The position numbers were made by a program, and so were the translations under genes. Positions 1 through 17,567 of a stretch of 64,000 bases of DNA are shown piece after piece. Source of the stretch: Klebsormidium nitens (taxonomy: Eukaryota; Streptophyta; Klebsormidiophyceae; Klebsormidiales; Klebsormidiaceae); NCBI GenBank assembly GCA_000708835.1, contig DF237208.1, positions 1-64,000 on the forward strand, read 5' to 3'. Each line of letters begins with the position of its first letter. Position 1 is the stretch's first letter. The notes beneath the pieces are model-generated. The model ran no database searches. It saw nothing but the letters and a program-made list of their open reading frames with translations, and was not told the DNA's origin.

Positions 1-1
1 A

Positions 2-760
2 TCACACCCTCGATGATGCTCCTGATGGTCCGGAGCTATCAATCTGCTGGCCAAACTCTCGCATACCCTTCAGGCAGCGCACAATCTTGTCAACCACCTC
101 AGGTCTGCCCTTGAGAATGCCCCCAGGACTTTCCCTGTTACGCCGCAGTTGAGCTGCCTTGCTCCCTGCAAGCGCTGCCAGCTTCTCTTTCATCGAGTCC
201 TTCAGCTTCCAGTGGCCGTCTGGCCCGCTCCTTTCGTACCACCCTTTCATGGTGTTCACAGTCAGCTTGTCAAAGGGACTGGCAGATCTGCCCGGAGCCG
301 CCTTGATGTGTTGCAGAAAGTTGAGGGCTTCTGAGAGGGATTTGGGGTGCTTGCGGACTGCCTCGGCAATGAGTGGCCAGAGCTTAACAGACCCCCACTT
401 GGTGTAAGGGCCCTTGAGCTTCTTAGGAGCCGGAGGCTGTTGGGGTTGGGGGGTAGGCTCTGCAGCGGGGTTTTCCAGATCAATAAGCACCACTGGAGGG
501 GGTCTTTTCTTCTTTGGCCTACCCACTGGTCTCTTGGCTGCCTCAGCCGCCTGCCGCTTTGCTTCATCCCTCGCCAATTTTTCAGCATCCTTCCTCTTCT
601 GAGCTTCCCAGTGCTCAGCATCAATCTGCTTCTGTCTTTCAAGCTGTTCAGGTGTAGCTTTCTTGAAAAAAGCAGTGATCACAGCGTTGCCAGTGGGCGC
701 CATGACTGGCCCCTGTCTTCTTCCCTGGTAAAATACAAATGCAGGACCTGTCACGGTCAA
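2..760 (-). CDS. Pogo/Tc5-like transposase, N-terminal part (cut by window edge)
   Basis: The minus-strand frame is open from about 760 to the window edge. Two in-frame starts are possible, near 760 and at 703; the ATG at 703 is preferred because the motif-rich part starts there. Just after it comes NAVITAFFKK, which resembles a PCNA-interacting (PIP) box with Asn in place of the usual Gln. Next are a charged coiled-coil-like stretch rich in E/K/A and an AT-hook (RPVGRPKKKRPP). A helix-rich DNA-binding-like segment (KGPYTKWGSVKLWPLIAEA) follows, and then PEVVDKIVRCLKGMREFG, which resembles the linker before the DDE catalytic core in pogo/Tc5-like transposases. The DDE core would lie outside the window. 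The family call is inference; a domesticated transposase is possible. Confidence 0.5.
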   Translation of the reverse strand: MTVTGPAFVFYQGRRQGPVMAPTGNAVITAFFKKATPEQLERQKQIDAEHWEAQKRKDAEKLARDEAKRQAAEAAKRPVGRPKKKRPPPVVLIDLENPAAEPTPQPQQPPAPKKLKGPYTKWGSVKLWPLIAEAVRKHPKSLSEALNFLQHIKAAPGRSASPFDKLTVNTMKGWYERSGPDGHWKLKDSMKEKLAALAGSKAAQLRRNRESPGGILKGRPEVVDKIVRCLKGMREFGQQIDSSGPSGASSRV

Positions 761-939
761 CAGATCATGACGGGTCCATCATCAGAGTTGCGTGGGCGCC
801 AATTGAAACTTTCGCGCCCTAACTGATAGCGAGCCAGCTCCTAGACGTTGATCTACCTACCGAGTCCAGATCGGACGGTTCACTGCAGGGCCAAGCTGGC
901 AGGGCACTCATGCCACAGTGGGCCTCGGACTCACTGTCA

Positions 940-1022
940 GGGCAGTGCCAGCCTGGCCGCGGCGTGGCGCGACGGGCGGCCGCGCCGGCCTTGGCGCGCG
1001 GCGGCGGCGCTTCGCGCCGCAA
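940..1022. other. GC-rich CpG block upstream of the transposase
   Basis: This stretch is almost pure G+C with many CpG dinucleotides and a GGGCGGCCGCGCC core. It contrasts with the A/T-rich DNA just downstream. It lies upstream of the minus-strand transposase start and could be its promoter or an element end. Comparable blocks occur near 28,446-28,530 and 39,484-39,612. Confidence 0.5.
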
Positions 1023-1046
1023 ACCCTAAATCTGCGCGGTCAAGCA

Positions 1047-1172
1047 GTGCGAAAACCTAAACTCGAATTTCCCGAGTGCGAAATCACAAACTGAAATAAA
1101 TAATTCTTCAAGGCCCGGTGCGAAAACGAAAAATGAACGAAAATAATTCATTTTTTGGGCCCTGTGCGAAAT
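1047..1172. repeat. Four spaced GTGCGAAA motifs
   Basis: GTGCGAAA(A/T) occurs at 1047, 1076, 1118 and 1164 in the same orientation, spaced 29, 42 and 46 bp apart. Two copies follow GGCCC-type sequence and A/T-rich stretches follow them. The cluster lies upstream of the transposase and could be subterminal transposase-binding sites. No terminal inverted repeat could be verified because the other end is outside the window. Confidence 0.5.
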
Positions 1173-1915
1173 GGGTTGGTCGGTACGGTACTACTACCTA
1201 GGTACACGCAGATCTGTACTGTACGTTGACAGATTTGTTTGCTGCTCTGTTCTGGATCTGCAAATTTGATTTGTGGTGCTAAGGAGAGAAGCTGAGCCTT
1301 GAGGCAAAAGGGCGCCCGATCTTATCTGTTCTAACAGGCAAGAGGGTAGCTGGTGGAGAACGATCTGAATTCTGTCCCCCAAACAATCAGAAGTCACACC
1401 GTGTAATCTAGGTGCATTTCTTACAGACAGGATCTGCAGATATCAAACTTTCAGGTAATATGGCCGGTAACGGTGCCCCTTTGCATATTATGGCATGCTG
1501 CTGTTTTGGTTTTTGTTTACATCCTCAAAGCAGGGGGTCCCTAGTCTCTGCCTTTGAAGCTGTGCCAAGCACCTTATGGAGTTGCTGATTGGTGCTCTTA
1601 GATCAGCCTGCTTTTCTAATCAGCTCGCCTTCTTCGGCACTCAGCTTGCACAAATCTGTATGGTTTCCAACTTTTAATCGTTTGAACAGATTGATGATTG
1701 CACATGGCCACCAGATTGATCAGCAAATCGTCAGATCTGCTTGGGGTGACAGCTCAAATTGCCTCTGATCTTACACTGGCTCCCTGCAGTGGACGTAACA
1801 GTTGAGCAGTTGTACATGCGAGGTAAAGTATTAAGTGGCCCTTTCCGCTTAGTATCTGCAACTAGGTTGAGCTGCCCCTTGCAACTGCTACTCCTGCACA
1901 CTTCTCTCGGTAGAG
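1173..1915. other. Intergenic, upstream of helicase
   Basis: No convincing coding exon is visible. The last part must hold the promoter and 5' leader of the helicase gene beginning at 1916. No TATA box or other site could be assigned with confidence. Confidence 0.4.
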
Positions 1916-8119
<6,204 letters not shown>

Positions 8120-9397
8120 GGGCGTTGTGAAGAAAAAGACAAGCTATAAAACTAGAATGTGCGGCAATGCATGCGTATGTCATCCTCTTTCTTTGTCCGA
8201 CAAGGAGATGGACTCTCATCTTGTGAGAGTGCGGGGAAGAATGAGGGGGGGCGGGTTTTGAAACAATACTGGGTGTGGCCGCTATATGGCGTTTCTTGCA
8301 GCCAAGGCCACATGATTACCTCTCGGACCTTGTTTTAAATCAGAGTGGGCCACGTTTCTTGTGGGCGACATCTTGATTGTCCCCATTGCATGTCCTGAAG
8401 CGTAGAGTAAGCATTTGGTATGTAGACGAGTCTTTAGATCTGACCGTCGGACGTTCTCGCATTATGGCATGATGCAAGCTTGTGGCATCATGGTTAGCAT
8501 ACTACTTTTGCTATTGGAGGTATCCAGAATAGACTTCTCCAGCTCAAAAAAGGGACGATTGTTTTCAGTAGAAGATTCCATATAAGGCGTCACTATAAGT
8601 CGTTGAAACTCGATTCAACCCATCAGTCCAAAAACCAGTCTTTGGAATATGCTCCATGTCCTGATCTATGACGGACATCACACCGCGCTACCTATCGTGT
8701 ACGAAAATGGTTTTTCTCTTGCAATATGGCTGCTCCATGTACTGATTTAGGACGGACATCAAGCTGCACTGAGGGCGGCCGCATCACTATGTGCGGTATG
8801 TACGGTACATGGGACTCAATACAGCGGCCCGTGCATAATCGACCTAGCTGCACACATTTCGAGCATGCATGATGTCAACAGCAGCCGGGCCTCATGACAA
8901 TGGTTGTAGTGTTCAGAAACCGACAATGATTTATGTACGGTATGGGTGCAAGATAAGCACGATCCGGTCCCACAAGTGCAACAGCGTATACATCATCAGA
9001 TTAATCAATTTTGCAGGCGATCGGCGTCTCCAGGAGGCTAGCTCACATGCCGCCATATATACCAGTTTTTGCTTTTTACATCAAGTTTCAATACGATGAT
9101 GCTACTAACCAACTCTCTCAGCAATTACTTTGCTAGTAGAGCAGAGAACCTACATTTACAAAGACTTCACAAACTTGATTGCAAAGCCATTCCTGGATCG
9201 CAAGCAGCGGGTACCACACTGCTGCTATCCAAGCATGCAGATCCATGGGCTCAAAAATACTGGAGTACTTGAGCAAGTGAGGACGCCTATAAGTGAGCTT
9301 GTGACGAGGAAGCTCTATATTCTTATTTTTGGTTGGCGGCAGTGAAGTTGGTGGCCGGTCATTGCATTGGTGAATACAAGATCGCAATTCTCTACAC
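8120..9397. other. Intergenic, 3' of helicase and of zinc-protein gene
   Basis: This is the convergent 3' region between the helicase (plus) and the zinc-cluster gene (minus). No coding exon is supported. It holds a short imperfect duplication, GCTCCATG(T)...CTGAT...GACGGACATCA, at 8651-8680 and 8732-8761. Confidence 0.4.
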
Positions 9398-10766
9398 TTA
9401 ACTGCTTCCGCTTCCGCCGAAGAGGTAGGGCTTGCCCAAGATCTGCTCGTTCCTAACCTTATCAAGGTCCGATGAACCAAGAAACCTGTTCCTACGAGTC
9501 ACGCTCTGAAGCTGATGTCTCTTTCTAAACACCTAATCACTTTACATCTGTACAAGGTCAAGATCGATATTGTACAACTTCTTAACGGTACAACAAAGAT
9601 AAGCACGAAGTCCTCACTTCCATCCGTCTGGTTGACGTCACCTACTTTGACAGGCGGGACAAGGGAGCCTTCCCAGTCCTCGACAATCTTGACAAGTACC
9701 AACCGGCAAGCGATTTGCTAGGGACCTTGGTGCAGAGTCTGGTTTCTGCCGTGAAAACAACTGGGTGACAAAGTTGTTTGGCTTTGGTCTGGACAGCCCC
9801 GCTTGACACCGCCTACAAGGCAAAGCCTTCGCTCCCCCGCATGTTTCACAAAGTCCCAAATCTCTGTAAGTGGAATGAGGAGTGAGAAAGGCGGTGGATA
9901 AGCAAGTAACAAGACGACAAGCAATTCGCAAGTGCCGACCAGTAGTTTTGATCGGTGAGCAGATCGCAGCTAAGCAAGGATTCGCAAAAAGTCCACGGAT
10001 CGGAATCCGTCAAAAGGACTGATTCACATGGGAGAAACAACTCAGAATTGCATTCACAGTCCTCGCACCCACCTACATGGCAAATCATGGCCTCATATTA
10101 TCTTTCTCTGCTCAACCCGGAGGTTGCTAAGATCCGAAAGATGGTATTATAAAGTGTGTATAATCATTGGCCATGACTCAGACGCCTTTAGTTGTAAAGA
10201 AGCTTTCAAAAATTCCACAAAAACTCCAAACAGATAGAGATAAAAGTATGCATTCTCAGCATGTCATTCCGCTTGGTCACTTAGCAGGCCGGACTTAAGT
10301 TCGTTCCCAACATACAAAGGCTCAACCAAATCAACCTAGAACCAGAATGCAGATGTAAGATTCAAAAGGAGACATCTCACTTCGTGACTGCGCGAACCAG
10401 CAACACTTGACTGAACCCCTGGTAAAGGTTTCTACCACCATCAAACAGTGACGAAAAGCCCCAAAGGTATTCTGGAACCCAGCAGCAAAGCATCTTCACT
10501 TGAGCGTACAGAAGCTTGCATAAAATGACACAAGGAGAAACCTTCTCCAGACTAACCACTCCAACTGGTGGCACCCGCCACCGTCATATTTCGCGAAGGA
10601 AGCATTTCAGGTAGGAGGAACGGCCTCACCTTCTTTGCTCACGCGCCACAAAGGCATCCCATCTAGGAGCATTTGCAAACCCTACCACCAACGCGGCACC
10701 AAAAACAAACCCTGCAATCTCATTAGCAGGCACCGCTACCAAGGCGTCCAGGACAGAAGACGACAT
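9398..10766 (-). CDS. Small membrane protein with two DnaJ-like CxxC...CxxC zinc clusters
   Basis: Three minus-strand exons, 10630-10766, 9642-9863 and 9398-9524, join in phase to 161 aa ending at TAA (9398-9400). The N-terminus has a hydrophobic stretch at ~16-34 (EIAGFVFGAALVVGFANAP) and then a basic turn. Two four-Cys clusters follow: CETCGGAKALPCRRC just after exon 1 and CQDCRGLGRLPCPAC about 40 residues later. Each has CxxC-x7-CxxC spacing with Gly, as in the Cys-rich domain of DnaJ and in plant DnaJ-like thylakoid assembly factors. The C-terminus carries KVRNEQILGKPYLFGGSGSS. A role in plastid or membrane protein assembly is a family-based guess. The junction of exons 2 and 3 (donor GTGACG) is the least certain part. 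The gene is divergent from V-ATPase H. Confidence 0.75.
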
Positions 10767-11762
10767 TGTCACCGGCACCAAAAACTATGAGACTGGCTTG
10801 TTTTTGCCACCGGCTCTTATGACAATGTGACACAAGGTGCAGGCGTCTGCAATCCTCATAGCACTGCTCGTGACATTGAATCACGGGCAATGCCGCCTGC
10901 AACGTGCACTGCGTCCTGAGCTTCTCTCTCGTGCTTCAAAAATTTACTACTTGGAACTTCATTCAAATGGCATGCATTGCTGCTGGACGGTGCTGCACTT
11001 TTCCATGTGACTTCAAGTTCAAGCCACTTCAAGCTGGCTTGCACGGGTTTCCTGCTAACCGGCTTCGTTTGGCTTCGAATCTCGACGCAGTTTTTTTCCG
11101 ACGGACTGGAGTTTGTGAATTGCTTCGAGTTCGACGTCGATCGGTCAACTGCACAGCTTCGTCACGTGGTTAAGTGTAAAAGTTTAGAAAATGCAGGGCT
11201 CGACGCAGCTCGACGAGCAAAGCAGGAAGGCTTAGGAGAGGCGTTGTTCTGGACTCTGGAGCTGGCAAGGGGAGCCTGCTGGGCCTGCCAGTGAAGCTCA
11301 AGCCTAAGATTCAAAGCTCTTGTCATTGAGCTCTTGCATGAGGTTTAGAATCCGAGCCTGAAGCTGCGGCCAGGGAATCTGATTTCTGGTCTTTCAAATT
11401 GAGGAGCTTCGTGTCTAAGATCGGTTCCCGTGCTGTCCAACCGCCAGGCCAGATGTCAATTGAAATGCAAGGTGCATGATCTGGGCAGCGGTAAACAAGG
11501 GTTTGCAAAGGGAGGATTTAAAACAATCAGCGCCGTGTGAGGGCTCATCCAGCAAATCCAGCGTCAACAATTGTCCTGTGTTTAGATCAATCAGCACAGC
11601 CTGTACAAAGCAAGAGAATTCGCCCAACTAGAAACCTCTGCATTTGTGTTTGCAAATTAGTTCAACACAATTGGACAATTGGATCAAGCCAGTTGCTGAT
11701 CAGGGTTCCAAGTGGCTGCGATTTCCAAATAGGAAGCTAGAGGAGCTTGCTGTGGACGCGCC
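10767..11762. promoter_or_regulatory. Divergent intergenic region, zinc protein / V-ATPase H
   Basis: These 996 bp separate the two divergent start codons at 10766 (minus) and 11763 (plus), so they should hold both promoters and 5' leaders. No coding exon or defined control site is visible. Confidence 0.5.
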
Positions 11763-14700
11763 ATGGCAGATTCGCAGGAGTCGATGAAAGAGCAGGTACC
11801 TACTGTGTTCCTGGTCAATTGCAGTTATGGGTTGCCTTTCAAAATTACACCTTTCTGTCCAGCAATGTGCACTTTCAATGCCATTCATAGCAGCTCGTGG
11901 TTGTTCCAGCTACATTGGTCTCCTATGGGCTTACTCGTTGGGTGTTATTGTCTCCACCTCATTGCATCTTTGGATTCATAGAAAAGTCATTAGCAGTAAG
12001 TGCTGAAGCTTCCGCTTGCCTGTTCTTCATGACTGCGTCACATTTATGTTTCGTCCATTCCAATGCTGCAGGTGCTCAAGCGCGAAATACCATGGGAAAC
12101 ATACATGACTGCCAAGATGATCCAGGGGACGGATCTGATGTTGTTGAGGCGCTACGATCATCGCGGCCCTGAGGTGCAATCGCAGCTCCTAAACCAGGTG
12201 GGGCGAGTATTCTGTGCTCATATATTGACTAATCCTGGGACTTAAAATCCTCCCTTCTTGAATAGAATGACATAGGTTGCAGTTTATTCACCTTAAGAAA
12301 GGCCAATTGCACAGGACTTTTAAGTTGACTGTCTCTATGATTTGACATACGCCTTGCAGTGTTCTCAGACGAGGTCAAATGCGCGGCCACCACAATCAGG
12401 CAGAATTTGAGCCAGTGCAGGTCTGTCAAGGCACACAGCTTTGTAGTGCTTATCAGATTTCCCCTGAGGTGCACCATGTATTTCAGCCAGTTTCAAAGCT
12501 GCAATCCACTCACATATATCTACGGGTCTACAGGACGGAGCGGCATACTTCAAGACTTTCCTGGCTGTCCTTAGGAACGTGTCTAAAGAAGAAACTACGG
12601 AGTATGTCTTGACTCTCTTAGATGAGGCCCTGCAAGGTGAGCCAAGCAAACCAGGGGAAAAGCACAAGAACGAATTTTTCCCCCCATTAAATAGGGGCTA
12701 TATAGCCTGATTGCAGCATAGACTTGTCTGAATTATGGCCACGAGTGCCAGGAATTACATTTCAGTGGTTTCATTCGCTGACTGTCTTTCTTGTCTCTTT
12801 GATGCCATTACCTCAGACCCTGCAATGGTCTTCTTAACCAAGGCTGTCTTGAAGCTCAGTCTGTTGTGCAGATTGTGATCAAGCAAAGTGCAAGTTGCGC
12901 AGATTGTTTGCTTTAGGGAATTAAACCACAAGCCCGTGGCGGTGAGGCATGTTAATCTACGCTTTGCAGCGGTACCCTCTCGAGCTGCACTGTTCCATGA
13001 CAAGACCCTGGCGGCAGATGATATCTACGGCCCCTTTCTCAGGTGACTTGCGCACAAGACCTCCGATCATGTGTTTAGGAATGCATGGAGCACAACCCCA
13101 AACTTTGAAATTGACATTGCATCAATGGTTCCAAGTTCTTACTGAGGAAGAATCTAGATGACCTTCTTGATACCAGTCCTGTTAATTATCCCTCTTTGAA
13201 CCTGGCCATGCCGCCTGAGATTGATCACCACCTTTCGGCCTCTATCAAAAGTTCCATATCTGGAAAGTTCTGGTTTCTCCAATCTTTGAGCGAGACTTTG
13301 CTTGCCACACAGTGGTTCCTTCACCTGCCCAGGCACCTGGATGACTGCCGTCAGCGTTTCAGTCCGCTGCAGATCTGGCGCCCTTCACAGAAGCTGCTTC
13401 ACGCCTTCAGTCAATTGCACACTTTTTGGCACATGGCCAAATCATAAGCGGGCAGTAGTCACGTTGTAACCATGTAAGAACCGTTCAATCATTTCCCTGG
13501 TCACAGGTGTCTCACTCGCAAGAACTGGTTCACTCAGGAAAGGGCCACTCGCATCCTGACGCTCATAATCAGGTAAGTAGAGAAGCCTTTCCCCAACGCC
13601 CTGATACAATTCATCCGTTGGCACCTTTTCTCATGCGAAGCGTTCTCTGCCTGAGCAGATTTCTGCTCACCTTTTTGCAGCAAAGTCGTATTGTCTGAAA
13701 GGCCCTCCTATTTCAAGTTCGCTTCTCTTTGGTCCTTTCCCTCGCTTCGTCTTGAATATCCAATTCTTCTCCTACTTGATTTTGGTTCCACCCTTTGGCA
13801 CAGTTCGCGCCCCAGGGCGGGTGGCTCCGCACCCAACGGCACTTCTGCCAATGGCGCCTCTACGTCATCTGCAGCCACTGTCCCCTTCGACTCTTTGGAC
13901 CCCATCGTCAGCCCCTTTATCGACTTCCTCTGCGCCCAGGTAAGTTCTTCCGTCGCTTTGAAACTCTGAAAGAGAGATGACTGAGTAATGAACCTTTGGA
14001 AAAACGGTTGTGAGCGCCAACTCGTTGCCCCGGCTATTGTTTTGAGTTTGTCGGGGTTGGACAGACGAAGACCTTCATGCTTCTGTTTTGGATGTGTGCA
14101 AGAGGAAGAGCAGATAATAATACTTTTGCCAAAGCTCAGTGATGCGTAGCAAAAGTCCGTCGGGACAATAAGAGAGTCGTTAACGACGAGGTAACGCCCC
14201 ATATTGAGCATTTCAAGGTGATGAAGGCTCCATTCAAGCTCTGACTACTTCATTCTTCTGATCTCGCCGATCCAGATTCTCTTCAGTATTCCGGGTCTGG
14301 TCCAACTCTGGTAACCTTCACCTCTGGCCCGTTGAGGACAAGAAACATCAAGAAACAACGCGGATCTTCGAACTGAAAAATGATCTACCAAGTGAGCCGA
14401 GCTCATCCTGACGTCACTCTGCAGCTGAAGAGCCCCTCCCACCCCTCCCGTTCGGTCCCCACGGCGATCAGCGCCCTCGCCGCTCTGCTGCGGGAGCGCT
14501 CGTACCGCCCGCTGCTCGTGAAGGCGGACGGTGTCAAGCTGCTCGCGCCACACATCGTGCCGCCCTCCGGCCAACAACACGTGCAGGTAAACTCACTCCA
14601 CAGGCGATACCCTTGAATCTCTGTATCTGAATCCCGAATCAGACTTGAAATCAGTTCTTCTATGAGCAGGCGGGTATTGCGCTGTTTGGATAAGCTCTAG

Positions 14701-17567
14701 GTAAGATAATCTGTAGTTCGGTTTTGCACGGGAGATCACCTGACACCTGGCCGCTATCATTTTTCTTTCCGGCTGCCTCCGTCCTCTTCTGCGGCTGGTT
14801 GGCTAGGGCTGCTTCGACGCCTCGCTGTCTACTTTTCACCCTGTGTCCACCATTCGTCCGCTCATCCTGCTCTCAACTGACTGCCAATAACCCTGCCCTC
14901 CGTATATACATGTAATCTTCCTCTAATGCAGCTGGTATAGGAGGCCGTGTGGCTGCTGACCTTCCACGAGCCAGAAGAGGCCGCCATCCGTCAGCTTGAC
15001 TCTCCCTCAACCCACTGCTTATGACCCTTCCACCCCGCTTATGTTCCGTTTCCGTCCTCTTCTGCAGCTGGTGTACAAGGCTGCCCTTGCAGTGTAGCTG
15101 CTAAATTTCCACGAGCCGGCCCAAGCCGCCAAACGACCTCCTTTCTTCCTTTTCACCGGCTCCTTATGACCCTTCCACCCCCGCTTATGTTGCGTCTCTT
15201 TCCTCTTCTGCAGCTGGTATACGAGGCCGTCCTCGCGGTGTGGCTGCTCACCTTCCACGAGCCGGCGCAGGCCGCCTCTCCCGCTCTCGACCGCCTGCTT
15301 ATCACCATTGCCCTCCGCTTATATACGTAATTCGTGCTCTTTGCAGCTGGTGTACGAGGCCGTCCTCGCAGTGTGGCTGCTGACCTTCCACAAGCCGGCC
15401 CAGGCCGCCAATTGGCCTCCTTTCTTTCTTCGAACCGACTGCTTATGATCCTTCCACCCCCGCTTATGTTGCGTCTCTTTCCTCTTCCGCAGCTGGTATA
15501 CGAGGCCGTCCTCTCGGTGTGGCTGCTCACCTTCCACGAGCCGGCGCAGGCCGCCAAACGGCCTCCTTTCTTCCTTTTAACCGGCTCCTAATAACCCTTC
15601 CACCCGCGCTTATGTTGGGTCTCTTTCCTCTTCTGCAGCTGGTATACGAGGCCGTCCTCGCGGTGTGGCTTCTGACCTTCCACGAGCCGGCGCAGGCCGC
15701 GATCCGCGCCGCGCGCATCATCCCCAAGCTCATCGACGTCGCCAAGAGCGGCGCCAAGGAGAAGGTCGTGCGGGTCGCTGTGCTCTCGCTCAAGAACCTC
15801 TTCGACAAGTTCGGCAGCGACATGATCGAGCACGGCCTTCTCAAGGTGGGCCGCCAGAGTGCTTGGACCTGTGGCGCAGTCAACCAACCTGACAATCCGG
15901 ATACCAGCTGGAAGCGAGTAGCTTGGGGTTCCTCAACTTTGCCAGAAATGGTCCAGGACCGTTTGTCTGGCATACTCGTGCAAACCCGATTGGAAAGAAA
16001 CATCAGACGCGTTCGTTTCTCGGCGTCGAAACGAACGAACCCCAGCGTTGCGAACCCCGGTCGGTTCCAAACACACCGTGCTTTGCGCGCGGACCGTATT
16101 GGAGTCGTTCGAGTGGTCAGCCCTAGTCAACTCTTTTGCAATTCTTATTGACCTCATACCTGGTGCAATACGTGGTCAAACCGCTCCTCCTCTGCTCGCT
16201 GCAGGTAGTGGTCATTCTGCAGCTCCAGTCGTGGAGCGACGAGGACCTGAGCGCGGCACTGCAGGCCCTGGAGGAGTCTGCCAAGAGCAACATCAAGGTG
16301 AGGGCACACCTGACTTGCGTCATTGCTATTATCTACCTCTTTGACTGAACTCTGACATTCGTCCCGAGACGAATGTCAGAATACGTCCTCGTAGCTTTCG
16401 GAGCATCAACGAACACAGAGACGTCTCCTCAGGTTGCGGCGCATTGACTGACGACAATGTCAGGGAGCATTTCAAGGGCATGCTTTCTAAGGATTGTTCA
16501 AGAAGCAGTCCAGAGTAAGTTGTGCCTTGCACTATCTTGTTTCGCGAACTCACCTCAAACCGTGACTTTGAGCTACGTGCGCATCATTGGACCTGGGCAA
16601 CGACGTCTCCTTAAGGAATCAGCATCGCCTGGTGCCTGCAGATCCTGAGCTCCTTTGACCAGTACAAGGCGGAGGTCCTCTCCGGCAACCTGGACTGGAC
16701 GCCCATGCACAAGGACGCCAGCTTCTGGCGGGAGAACATCGGCAAGTTCGAGGAGAACGACTTCCAGGTCAGTCGCTTCTCTCTTGTACGGGTCCCTTGC
16801 TAGGAGAGGCTTAGGTGTCCGAAAAATGACGATCAGTCGCTCCGCTTTGGGTGTACAAATATATTTGCGAAATTCTGGAGTGCCAGGAGATGACGACAAG
16901 CCTTAGTGATTGTTGCGAAAAGAGGGAACACCTAAGCCGCCTTACGAGGCGTTCGCGGTGCTTTTCTGGAATTGTTACATCATGCACGAGCCCTATTTGT
17001 GGGGTTCGCTCCTGTTATTGAGACGCCTCGTTGCGAGTCCCTTCGCAGCTATTTGACAGTCGTTGTGGCTACCAGAAGGACTGTTTTGGCAGGCCATGAT
17101 GGCAGGATTGTCGGCTGGAACAAACTATGACCCTAGGGGGCGCTTGGCACACTCTCTTCAATCCGCCGCCGGAACGGGTGAACTGCAAAGATTATTGATC
17201 ACAAGGAACTTTGTCGGGAAGTGTCGCAATGCCCAGGGATGCGAACTCGTCTCTCGTGCGTCCATCCCCACTTGCGATCTGTGGCGCGTCTCTTCTGACG
17301 TCACTCCCTGGCTTGCAGACCCTGCGTGTGCTGATCACGCTCCTGGAATCATCCAACGACTCGCGCACGCTCGCGGTCGCGTGCCACGACCTGGGCCAGT
17401 TCATCCAGTACCACCCAGCGGGGCGGGGCGTCGCGCTGGACCTCAAGGCCAAGGAGAAGGTGATGGGCCGCATGACGCACCCGGACCCGGAAGTGCAGAA
17501 GCAGGCGCTGCTGTGCATTCAGAAGCTGCTACTGAGCGCGAAGTATACGAGCTATCTCCAGACCTGA
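11763..17567 (+). CDS. VHA-H: V-type proton ATPase subunit H (V1 sector)
   Basis: Eleven exons: 11763-11795, 12072-12197, 12534-12636, 12970-13042, 13507-13572, 13804-13939, 14425-14586, 15639-15845, 16205-16297, 16642-16767 and 17319-17567. They join in phase to 457 aa, close to the roughly 440 aa usual in plants. Diagnostic stretches are [12 protein letters not shown] near the start, [24 protein letters not shown]-like [58 protein letters not shown] and the C-terminal [20 protein letters not shown]. The subunit is an all-helical HEAT/armadillo-like protein that links V1 to V0 and is needed for ATP-driven proton pumping at vacuole and Golgi membranes. Intron 7 (14587-15638) carries five tandem copies of the start of exon 8. 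Exon 1 encodes only 11 residues and is the least certain. Confidence 0.95.
14932..15704 (+). repeat. Six-unit tandem array of the 5' edge of V-ATPase H exon 8
   Basis: Six units start with CAG then CTGGT(A/G)TA at 14932, 15068, 15214, 15347, 15493 and 15639. Spacings are 136, 146, 133, 146 and 146 bp. Each has about 66 bp encoding [17 protein letters not shown] plus an upstream pyrimidine tract and acceptor. Only the last unit (15639) continues into the full exon. The first two copies have in-frame stops (LV*EAV and LAV*LL). Copies three to five keep the frame across the exon-like part but then read into intron-like sequence with stops. The spacer (CGCTTATGTTGCG...TCTTCTGCAG) is repeated too. 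Confidence 0.92.

Noticed and set aside
13240-13320. Frame reading [15 protein letters not shown] as V-ATPase H exon 5
   Set aside because: The stretch at 13507-13572 ([16 protein letters not shown]) fits the family better and matches phase on both sides.
14932-15638. CRISPR-like or satellite interpretation of the regular array
   Set aside because: Units encode the start of V-ATPase H exon 8 and carry splice acceptors, so they are exon-edge duplicates in a eukaryotic intron.
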